The notes beneath the pieces are model-generated. The model worked only from the letters and a program-made list of their open reading frames with translations. It was not told the origin of the DNA and ran no database searches. From positions 1 through 26,625 of the forward strand of contig CANFHS010000004.1 in NCBI GenBank assembly GCA_947446835.1: a stretch of 26,625 bases of DNA, written 5' to 3'. Below, piece after piece: positions 14,851-21,318 of this stretch. The DNA is from Bacteriovoracaceae bacterium. Lineage in GTDB: Bacteria > Bdellovibrionota > UBA1018. The first letter of the stretch is position 1, and every line of letters starts with the position of its first letter. A program made the translations under genes and the position numbers.

Positions 14851-15144
14851 GTGTCCAAAAAGAAGCACAAATTCGACCTGACCCACCTGGTCCACGAAGG
14901 TGACCTGAACGAAGGCCAGACCCTCTTCTTCGTGAGCGACCCCAAGAAATCCTGCAAGGTCGCCCGCATGCCGAACGGCGAATACAAGGTGGTGGTCGGT
15001 GCCGAAACCCTGACCATCCATGCATTTGCCCAGCGCTGCCTCGGGCAGGAGCCGCCAGATCACGCCACCAAGTGGTTCCGCACCGAAAAAGGCCAGACCT
15101 TGTATGAGCTCTGGCACAAGGACGATTACGCCGAGGCGGCCTGA
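14851..15144 (+). CDS. small basic protein of unknown function
   Basis: The start is GTG 14851, set by AGGAGG at 14836-14841 with 9-nt spacing; the long upstream open frame has no comparable site. The product is 97 residues. It begins VSKKKHKFDLTHLVHEGDLN and contains GQTLFFVSDPKKSC, a KVARMPNGEYKVVVGAET strand pair and KWFRTEKGQTLYELW near the end. The pattern of a 'level of exposure' turn, a hairpin and a conserved Trp loosely recalls RAMA-type modules, but I would not assign it. It ends in a strong terminator. A sigma-28-like promoter just upstream hints at co-expression with flagellar genes. Confidence 0.75.
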   Translation: MSKKKHKFDLTHLVHEGDLNEGQTLFFVSDPKKSCKVARMPNGEYKVVVGAETLTIHAFAQRCLGQEPPDHATKWFRTEKGQTLYELWHKDDYAEAA

Positions 15145-15175
15145 GCGCCAGCGCCCGTCCAAAAGATCAGGAAGT

Positions 15176-15221
15176 GCCCGGAGGAAGCGAACTGCGCTTC
15201 ATCCGGGCGTTTCCGTTTTTT
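15176..15221 (+). terminator. rho-independent terminator after the 97-residue gene
   Basis: GCCCGGA-(G)-GAAGCG pairs with CGCTTC-(A)-TCCGGGC (15176-15208) and is followed by a T-rich run (15209-15221). The run ends on the last base of the convergent membrane-protein gene, so the space between the two genes is almost entirely terminator. Confidence 0.85.
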
Positions 15222-16987
15222 CAGAATCGGATCGTGGAGAGCCTTCCCTGGACGGAGCGAGCCCGGGACTCCAGCTCCAGCACCTCGTCCATCCGTCCTT
15301 CCTGCCTGAGGAAGGCAGCCTTGGAAAGCAGGCAGATGAAGTTCTGCGGATCGAACCGGAGGCATCGCTCGGTCTCGAAGCGGAAAAGCCGGGAAAACGC
15401 GGGGTCGCTCTGGAGCCTGGCCGCTCCGTCGCCCGGCGAGAAGCGGGTCAGCAGCCTGATCTCGTGGTTGCGGATCAGCTCCTCGTGCCGGGGAATCCGC
15501 CTGGCCAGCACCTGCGACGCATTGTCGAAAAAGACCACAGCCCATTTTCCGGGTGGAAAATAGGCGTCACTGACCTGAAGCAGGCCTCCTGGCACGGGCT
15601 TTGGCTCGAGGTATTCGATCAAGGCCGTGTTGTACCCTTGCCGATCCACGAAGGCCTGGAACCCGGCTGCTCCGCCCTTCAAGGCCTCGCGCCGATCCGC
15701 GGAGATGCGGTCGCCCGGCGCCTGTCCGCTCGTGGCATCCAGGATGGGCATCTCCCGGAGCTCATGGGTGAGGTACGCGCCGAAGTTAGTGGAATTATAG
15801 AGCGGTCCATCGGGGCGGACATGCCTCAGGAACTGCACGCTGCGGAGGGGAAAAACCGTCTCGCTGAGCCCGAAGCCCAGCGGCTGGAAGCTCACTTGAT
15901 TGTGCTTCCAGGCCACGAAAAAGGACAAGGCCCCAAGGCCCGAGACCAGGACCATCCGCAGCGCAAAAGGGGCCCGTGCGCGGAAGCTTTCCCAGAGAAA
16001 ACCAAACCCCACCGAAGAGGCCGGCAGCAGGAGGAAGACCAGGTAAGGCATGGCGCGCGCCTTGATGAAGGATACCGCCAGATAAAGGAGCGCCAACGGA
16101 AGCGCCCGGGAGAGCTGGAGAAACCAGGGCGCTTCGCCCTGCCTGCGGACCTTCTGCCTGCGGACCTCCCAGAACCCAAGCCCAGCCAGCCCTCCCAGCA
16201 GGAGCCAGATCCAGGCGGCAAAAAATGCATAGCGGGGCGACAGGTACTTCCAGGAAAGCGGCTCAAGATCCGGATTGCCCAGCAGTTCACCGCTTGCTCC
16301 CAGGGTCGACACCGCCTCCCGCACCGCATGCCACCCTATGGGAGAGGCCAGCCACACGCCAGGCAGGACCACGAGCGCGGCCCAGCGCCACCGGCCCGGC
16401 AGCGAGTCCTTGCAGACCAGGAGCCACCACCCCACGGCCGCCAAACCGAAGGGCAGGGTGCCCCCGTGAAAGTTCACCCAGGCCAGCAAAAGCCCGAAGA
16501 CGGCGGCCCCCCTTCGAAGAGCCCCACTCCGGCCGGCAGCCGGAGCTCCCCACAGGAGCAGCAGGATCGAGAAGCATAAGAAGGCCCAGATCTCGGGACG
16601 AATCTGGAACCAATGCGAACAATAGACGGCCGGCAGCAGCAGCAGGCCTGACACCCAGGCGGTCTCCCGGCTGGGTTGGCGGACCTGGACCAGGCGCCCC
16701 AGGAGCACAAAGAGAAGGAAGAGGAGGAGGGCCCGAAAGGTGGGCAGCCAGCCAAAAGGCTCACCCAGCCCCGCAACCAGGGCCGTCATGACGGTCCCCA
16801 GCCATTCGTGATTGAACCAGGCCATCCCCGCTCCGGTGCGGCTCCAGGAATCCAGCGTCAATACCCGGCCGGTCCGGAGGATGTCCTCGCCCACCCGGGC
16901 GTGAAAGGGCACATCGAGCTCGAAAATCCGCGAGTGTCCGAGCACAAAAAAAGGAAGTGCCGAGAGCCAGAGGAAGTTTTTCTTCAC
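15221..16987 (-). CDS. large polytopic membrane protein, GT-C glycosyltransferase-like
   Basis: This encodes 588 residues from GTG 16987 (GTG AAG AAA AAC). Roughly the first 360 residues hold about ten hydrophobic helices. The opening FELDVPFHARVGEDIL, then RTGRVLTLDSWSRTG and WFNHEWLG, resembles the first periplasmic loop of many GT-C-like membrane proteins, which carry an Asp, a His and an E-W-L element there. The C-terminal roughly 220 residues are soluble and helical, ending with a TPR-like stretch. GT-C enzymes transfer sugars from lipid carriers on the periplasmic face. That role is inferred, and the protein could be an uncharacterised relative. It is divergent from the flagellin gene, sharing a 219-bp spacer. 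Confidence 0.75.
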   Translation of the reverse strand: MKKNFLWLSALPFFVLGHSRIFELDVPFHARVGEDILRTGRVLTLDSWSRTGAGMAWFNHEWLGTVMTALVAGLGEPFGWLPTFRALLLFLLFVLLGRLVQVRQPSRETAWVSGLLLLPAVYCSHWFQIRPEIWAFLCFSILLLLWGAPAAGRSGALRRGAAVFGLLLAWVNFHGGTLPFGLAAVGWWLLVCKDSLPGRWRWAALVVLPGVWLASPIGWHAVREAVSTLGASGELLGNPDLEPLSWKYLSPRYAFFAAWIWLLLGGLAGLGFWEVRRQKVRRQGEAPWFLQLSRALPLALLYLAVSFIKARAMPYLVFLLLPASSVGFGFLWESFRARAPFALRMVLVSGLGALSFFVAWKHNQVSFQPLGFGLSETVFPLRSVQFLRHVRPDGPLYNSTNFGAYLTHELREMPILDATSGQAPGDRISADRREALKGGAAGFQAFVDRQGYNTALIEYLEPKPVPGGLLQVSDAYFPPGKWAVVFFDNASQVLARRIPRHEELIRNHEIRLLTRFSPGDGAARLQSDPAFSRLFRFETERCLRFDPQNFICLLSKAAFLRQEGRMDEVLELESRARSVQGRLSTIRF

Positions 16988-17049
16988 GCCTCATTTTTCG
17001 ATAACTTCCTGTTTTTTTGAAGCATTTTCAAGGACCCGCCCCTGTATTT

Positions 17050-17064
17050 TCAGTGTGTCACTGA
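17050..17064. promoter_or_regulatory. perfect inverted repeat between membrane-protein gene and flagellin
   Basis: TCAGTG-TGT-CACTGA is a 15-bp inverted repeat 16 bp before the sigma-28-like -35 element. It could be an operator acting on either divergent gene. Nothing shows which protein would bind it. Confidence 0.3.
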
Positions 17065-17079
17065 GGACGCATTTTTTTC

Positions 17080-17106
17080 TCAAGGGATTCCCCGGGCCGC
17101 CGATGA
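17080..17106 (+). promoter_or_regulatory. sigma-28 (FliA)-type flagellin promoter
   Basis: TCAA (17080-17083), exactly 15 bp and GCCGATGA (17099-17106) match the consensus TAAA-N15-GCCGATAA with two mismatches. It is placed about 100 bp before a flagellin start codon, where a FliA promoter is expected. Transcription would start near 17113. Confidence 0.7.
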
Positions 17107-17112
17107 GGTTAA

Positions 17113-17206
17113 TGGAAGTCAGGAGTGACACAGGCCAGGAGGCCTGAATCTCCCGACGACCCGAAGCCCAAGGATGGGCGGGTGGAACACCTTCATGGAG
17201 GAAGGT
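17113..17206 (+). promoter_or_regulatory. flagellin mRNA leader with three GGA-loop hairpins (possible CsrA sites)
   Basis: Three hairpins follow one another in the predicted leader. They are GTCA-GGAG-TGAC (17118-17129), CAGGCC-AGGA-GGCCTG (17131-17146) and GCCCA-AGGA-TGGGC (17166-17179). The third contains CAAGGAUG, the core of the CsrA consensus. The ribosome binding site GGAGGAAGG (about 17197-17205) adds two more GGA triplets. In Bacillus, CsrA represses flagellin through two such sites; the same control here is inferred. Confidence 0.5.
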
Positions 17207-18058
17207 ATGGGTCTGCGAATCAATACAAACGTGCCTTCCCTGCTCGCACAGCGGACACTGCGCACGACACGCGGAACCCTCGACAGGACACTCGAGCGGT
17301 TGAGCTCAGGCTCCAGGATCAACCACGCAGGCGACGACGCCGCGGGCCTGGCCATCTCGGAATCGATGCGAGCGCAGCTCAGGGGCCTCACGCAGGCCGA
17401 GCGAAACGCGCAAGACGGCATCTCCGTCGTCCAGATCGCCGAAGGGGCGCTGGCCGAAGTCTCCAACATCCTCATCAGGATGCGGGAACTTGGAGTTCAG
17501 GCGGCTTCCGACACCGTCGGGCCGAACGAACGAAAATTCATGGACGTCGAGTTCCAGCAGCTGCTGTCGGAGATCGACCGGATCGCGGCCTCGACCGAAT
17601 ACAACGGGGTCAAGCTTCTGAACGGCGAAGGCAACACCTTCGAGATCCAGATCGGAACCAAGAACAACCCGCTCATCGACCGCGTCAAGCTGTTCGATGC
17701 GATGGGAACCGACGTGAACGTCGTCTCGCTGGGCATCAACCTGGCGACGGTGGCGGACAAATCGAGCGCGCAAAACACGCTCGCCACGATCGACAACGCG
17801 ATGGGCTCGGTGACCAAGATCCGCGCCGAGTTCGGGGCCATGCAGAACCGGCTCCAGAGCATCATCTCGAACATCGCGACGTCGAAGGAAAACCTTGCAT
17901 CGGCCAACTCGCGCATCCGCGACGCCGACATCGCCGAAGAGGCGACCGAGCTTACCAAGTCCAACATTCTCATGCAGTCCGGCACCTCGGTGCTGGCGCA
18001 GGCGAATGCGACAGCCAAGACCGCCCTGACGTTGCTGGGCGGGGGAGGCCAGGGATGA
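17207..18058 (+). CDS. fliC: flagellin A (short, D0/D1 only)
   Basis: The start ATG 17207 is chosen over the in-frame ATG 17174 because GGAGGAAGG precedes it and MGLRINTN is the usual flagellin N-terminus. The product is 283 residues. The N-terminal D0/D1 helices include LSSGSRINHAGDDAAGLAIS and AERNAQDGISVVQIAEGALA. The C-terminal D1/D0 part holds RIRDADIAEEATELTKSNIL. The central variable D2/D3 domains are essentially missing. The C-terminus has an extra glycine-rich tail (LLGGGGQG) beyond the usual end, which is odd for a polymerising D0 helix. It is exported by the flagellar type III system and polymerised into the filament. A second flagellin lies 343 bp downstream. Confidence 0.96.
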   Translation: MGLRINTNVPSLLAQRTLRTTRGTLDRTLERLSSGSRINHAGDDAAGLAISESMRAQLRGLTQAERNAQDGISVVQIAEGALAEVSNILIRMRELGVQAASDTVGPNERKFMDVEFQQLLSEIDRIAASTEYNGVKLLNGEGNTFEIQIGTKNNPLIDRVKLFDAMGTDVNVVSLGINLATVADKSSAQNTLATIDNAMGSVTKIRAEFGAMQNRLQSIISNIATSKENLASANSRIRDADIAEEATELTKSNILMQSGTSVLAQANATAKTALTLLGGGGQG

Positions 18059-18401
18059 ACCAAAGGGGATCACCGATGAACTGAAGCTTTCGTGACCGAA
18101 AGAGCAGAGCCCCAGGCCTAGCCTGAGCTCGTTTCCTGGATACGGCATGGACCCGTGCCGCGCAGCCAAGACGGTGAGCGCGGCACGGGAACCACCGGAA
18201 AACCGGGAGCCATGAAGGTCACAACAACAAGTTTGGGCATGACCGTACGGGATAGGACCGTCCGGCACCCAATCAACCGGTCAAAGCCAGGAATAGGTTT
18301 CCTGGACACGACCAACAACCAAGTCGGCATGGATGCTGGCCCCCAGTATGGAAACTGGTGGGAGATCACGGAGGAACTCGTCATGAACGGAGGCTAGTTG
18401 T
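18059..18401 (+). other. 343-bp spacer between flagellins with hairpins and a possible small ORF
   Basis: This contains a perfect 11-bp hairpin (CCGTGCCGCGC 18153-18163 with GCGCGGCACGG 18178-18188, 14-nt loop, no U-run), a second hairpin CCAGGAA/TTCCTGG (18287-18305) and the ribosome binding site GGAGG (18389-18393) of the second flagellin. An open frame from ATG 18212 to 18397 could encode 61 residues (MKVTTTSLGMTVRD...), but its GGGAG lies only 2 nt before the ATG, so I rate it as unlikely. No sigma-28 match was found here. The second flagellin may be read from the first promoter, with the 11-bp hairpin attenuating or protecting the transcript. Confidence 0.5.
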
Positions 18402-19238
18402 ATGGGTTTGAGAATTGCTACGAACGCCACTGCGCTGAACGCGCAGCGGCAAATGGCGGCCACGCGCGGGAACCTGGACAAGGCTCTTGAACGTCTGGCC
18501 AGTGGTTCCAGGATCAATCACGCAGGTGACGACGCGGCAGGTCTCGCGATCTCCGAAAACCTCAGGGCACAGGTCCGTGGTCTTCGGCAGGCCAAGAGAA
18601 ACGCGCAGGACGGCATCTCGCTGATCCAGGTTTCGGAAGGTGGTCTGAATGAAATCTCGAACATCCTGATCCGTCTGCGCGAACTTTCGATCCAAGCGGC
18701 TTCCGACACCATCGGGGACGTGGAAAGACAGTTCGTGGATCGGGAATACCAGTCGCTCAAGCAGGAAATTGACCGAATCGCCAACGTGACCCAGTTCAAC
18801 GGGACTCCCCTGTTGAACGGCAAGTCAGGGATCTTCGAGATCCAGGTCGGGACGCAAAACAACCCGATCCTCGACAGGGTGACGTACAACGGCGAGAGAT
18901 CCGATGCTTCGCTCGACGCCCTCAAGCTGGGCGGGGAATCGGTGGCCACCAAGCAAGGTGCCCAGCTCTCGCTGAGCGTGATCGACGATGCCCTGATCCG
19001 GGTCAACAGCATTCGCGCCGACCTCGGCGCCATGCAGAACCGGCTCCAGTCGACGATCTCGAACCTGGCGATCAGTGACGAGAACCTGTCAGCAGCAAAC
19101 AGCCGTATCCGTGACACGGACATGGCGGAAGAAGTGAGTGAGATGACCAAGCAGAACATCCTGATGCAAGCCGGCATCTCGGTGCTCTCCCAGGCCAACA
19201 ACACGAACTCTGCAGCACTGAAACTGCTGCAAAGCTGA
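18402..19238 (+). CDS. fliC: flagellin B (short, D0/D1 only)
   Basis: This encodes 278 residues from ATG 18402, with GGAGG 8 nt upstream. It is a clear paralogue of the first flagellin: MGLRIATNATALNAQRQM, LASGSRINHAGDDAAGLAIS, RELSIQAASDTIGD, and C-terminal RIRDTDMAEEVSEMTKQNIL and QANNTNSAALKLLQS. It has the same compact architecture without D2/D3, and a normal hydrophobic C-terminus that lacks the glycine tail of its neighbour. Two filament proteins in tandem suggest different positions along the filament or different expression levels. No U-tract terminator follows. The next 232 bp hold only a small AGCGT/ACGCT hairpin and no convincing gene. Confidence 0.96.
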   Translation: MGLRIATNATALNAQRQMAATRGNLDKALERLASGSRINHAGDDAAGLAISENLRAQVRGLRQAKRNAQDGISLIQVSEGGLNEISNILIRLRELSIQAASDTIGDVERQFVDREYQSLKQEIDRIANVTQFNGTPLLNGKSGIFEIQVGTQNNPILDRVTYNGERSDASLDALKLGGESVATKQGAQLSLSVIDDALIRVNSIRADLGAMQNRLQSTISNLAISDENLSAANSRIRDTDMAEEVSEMTKQNILMQAGISVLSQANNTNSAALKLLQS

Positions 19239-19470
19239 GCTGAGTGAGACCAGGCAGATCATCTGATTGGAGAAAACCGGACCGTGACAACCTGCAAGCG
19301 TCAAACGCTAGTGGACCAGGCCAACCGAACGGGGCCTCTCTTCCCTGAACCCGCGCAAGGATGCGACGAACGGGATGATGCCCCCTCGGACACTCCAAAT
19401 GGATAGCCATGCCTGATCGGGTGAACCATCATCTCGACCCAAGGCCCGGGTTCCTGATACCATCAGGAGC

Positions 19471-20379
19471 GTGGGCTCGGAAAAGACGATCTTCATCATC
19501 GGCGGAAGCGGCTTTCTCGGAAGCCATCTTGCGCTGAAACTCAGGGACCACGCCAAGGTCTTCGCCACGTACCACCGGAATCCGATCCGGATTCCCGGGG
19601 TGACCACGATCCCCATGGATCTGGGCAACCTGGACTGGATCAAGCGGGCCATCTATTCGAGTGGCCCGGATGCGGTCGTGTATGCGGCGGGGTCAAACAG
19701 TCTGTCGGCCGCGGAGGCGGATCCCAAGGAAGGGGAGCATCTCCAGGTCGCTTGTCTGGGGCCGGTCCTGAAGGCTGCGACCATCTTTCAGCCAAGGTTC
19801 ATCTATTTCTCAAGCTGTTACGCCTTTGATGGTTCCAGGGGGAATTATCGGGAAACCGATGCCATTCTCTCGCCGACCACACTGGGAAAACTCAAGATTT
19901 CGGCCGAGAACTTTGTTCGCGGCCGGGCCCTGAACTATTCCATCCTTCGCCTGAGCCCCGTCTACGGTCGGGGCAACGGGCACGCATGCTCATTTCTCGA
20001 CCACCTCCGCATCCGGCTGGGCCGCAAGCTCAAGACAGCCGTCGACTCGACCGAAATCCACTCCTTCACGCCCATTGATGCAGTCACCGACCTCGTGCAG
20101 CGGATCATCGAAAATGGTCCCCGCAACGAGATCCACCATCTGGGTGGCCTGACCAAATGCACCTACCTGGAGCTGGCGCAGAACTTCGCCGAAAAGATCG
20201 GCGCGGATCCCGCGCTCATCGTGCCGCTGGCCGCCGAGCGGGCTTCGACCCACGGCCTGGACCAGACGCGCTTCGACTTCTCGCTCAATTCGAGCGAAAC
20301 CATGCACACGTTCCAGCTGGCCCCGCCCCTGCTGGACGACGGCCTGGCGGCCCTCAGAGGTCCAGGCCCTTCTCCGTGA
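19471..20379 (+). CDS. RmlD-like NAD-dependent sugar reductase/epimerase homologue
   Basis: This encodes 302 residues from GTG 19471; no ATG lies before the nucleotide-binding motif. The Rossmann motif IIGGSGFLGSHLA is at the N-terminus, followed by MDLGN, YAAGSNSLSAAEADP and RFIYFSSCYAFDGSRGNYRE, which follow dTDP-4-dehydrorhamnose reductase (RmlD). The segment that normally reads P-x-x-YGxxK is SPTTLGKLKISAE, so the catalytic Tyr appears to be Leu while the Lys is kept. The protein may be inactive as a reductase or use another residue. Its location next to flagellins suggests sugar supply for surface or flagellar glycans, as inference. Its 3' end overlaps the convergent gene by 26 bp. Confidence 0.8.
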   Translation: MGSEKTIFIIGGSGFLGSHLALKLRDHAKVFATYHRNPIRIPGVTTIPMDLGNLDWIKRAIYSSGPDAVVYAAGSNSLSAAEADPKEGEHLQVACLGPVLKAATIFQPRFIYFSSCYAFDGSRGNYRETDAILSPTTLGKLKISAENFVRGRALNYSILRLSPVYGRGNGHACSFLDHLRIRLGRKLKTAVDSTEIHSFTPIDAVTDLVQRIIENGPRNEIHHLGGLTKCTYLELAQNFAEKIGADPALIVPLAAERASTHGLDQTRFDFSLNSSETMHTFQLAPPLLDDGLAALRGPGPSP

Positions 20380-20980
20380 GCAGCGCCTTGATCTGGTCGA
20401 GCAGTGCCTGGTTGCCCGCGCGCGTGCGGCGCACGTCGCGGGTGGCGCGGATGAACTCGGCAAAGTAGAACTTGGCCACCTGCTCGGGGTTGACCCGCTC
20501 GCCCTGGAAGGTCCAATACACGTCGCGGAAGGGCCCGAGCTGCGCCAGGAGCTCCTGGCTCTGGCCTGCCACCGGACTCTGGGGCTGGGCGCCCATGATC
20601 TGGCCGTTCACGTCGAGCGTGCCACGCACGTGCTGGGCAAAGGCGATCTGGATCACGCCATGGGCGTGGTTGGTCAGCACCAGCTTGATCTGGTTGCGGA
20701 ACATCATGAAATCGGCTGCCGACTGGGCCAGGTTGTAGATCTTGATTTCCTGGAAGCGGGCGCCCGTTTCGGAATAGCCGTTGAACAGGCGGGCGAACTC
20801 CGAGAACTGCTCGCGCAGCTCCATCAGGAAGTCGATCGTGCTTTCCTCGACCAGCTGCTGGGAATCGAAGCTCTTGCCCAGGTTGAGCACGGCCTCGGCA
20901 TCCGGATGGATCTCGGCCCTGGCCAGCTCGTGGATCCAGCCCTGCTGCGAAGACGGAAGAGTATCCTTGTAGCGCCCCAT
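20354..20980 (-). CDS. conserved-looking soluble protein of unknown function
   Basis: This encodes 208 residues from ATG 20980, with GGGAG just upstream on the minus strand. There is no signal peptide or membrane helix. The sequence is mostly helical and charged: ESTIDFLMELREQFSEFARL, AADFMMFRNQIKLVLTNHA, then FYFAEFIRATRDVRRTRAGN and a C-terminal LLDQIKALLTEKGLDL. The even composition and codon use indicate a real gene. I do not recognise a domain. It reads toward the RmlD-like gene and shares 26 bp with its end. It is divergent from the receiver gene across a 338-bp spacer. Confidence 0.8.
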   Translation of the reverse strand: MGRYKDTLPSSQQGWIHELARAEIHPDAEAVLNLGKSFDSQQLVEESTIDFLMELREQFSEFARLFNGYSETGARFQEIKIYNLAQSAADFMMFRNQIKLVLTNHAHGVIQIAFAQHVRGTLDVNGQIMGAQPQSPVAGQSQELLAQLGPFRDVYWTFQGERVNPEQVAKFYFAEFIRATRDVRRTRAGNQALLDQIKALLTEKGLDL

Positions 20981-21318
20981 ATGAACTCCCGACTCAAAGT
21001 GTAAGGCTCTGCCGGTCGGAGTGTCAAACCGCGCGGTAAATGTGCCCCCGAAACCGCACGAAGTCAGTGGAACCCAGGAATCAAACGTGGGCGCCGTATG
21101 TCGGCTTTAGGCTTCCTGGTCAGGCCAGGCATGCTCACCACCGACAGGGACAGCCCCCTGGGTTACATGACTGTCGGGTCCACAGAATATTCGTGGGCCT
21201 CGGGGACCCCCCCACTATAGCGAATGCGGAAATCAAATCCAAGGAGGACCCTGCCCGGACACCCGACTTGAGCGATTGCCTTTACTTGCGTGGAGGCCGA
21301 TGACACAATTTCTAGATC
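20981..21318. other. 338-bp divergent spacer with inverted repeats, no convincing gene
   Basis: This lies between two divergent genes. It holds CCGACAG (21141-21147) paired with CTGTCGG (21171-21177) across 23 nt, and a CCTGG/CCAGG repeat near 21116-21129. An AAGGAGGA site near 21240 has no good start codon after it. Reading toward the receiver gene there is no ribosome binding site at the right distance; GGAGG at 21292-21296 is 22 nt away. The length and pairing suggest a structured leader or a binding region, but nothing known is recognised. Confidence 0.4.

Noticed and set aside
15020..16579. 519-codon plus-strand open frame opposite the large membrane protein
   Set aside because: Composition (Gln, Pro, Arg, Gly) is that of an antisense shadow. 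The minus-strand frame has regular membrane helices and a terminator at its far end.
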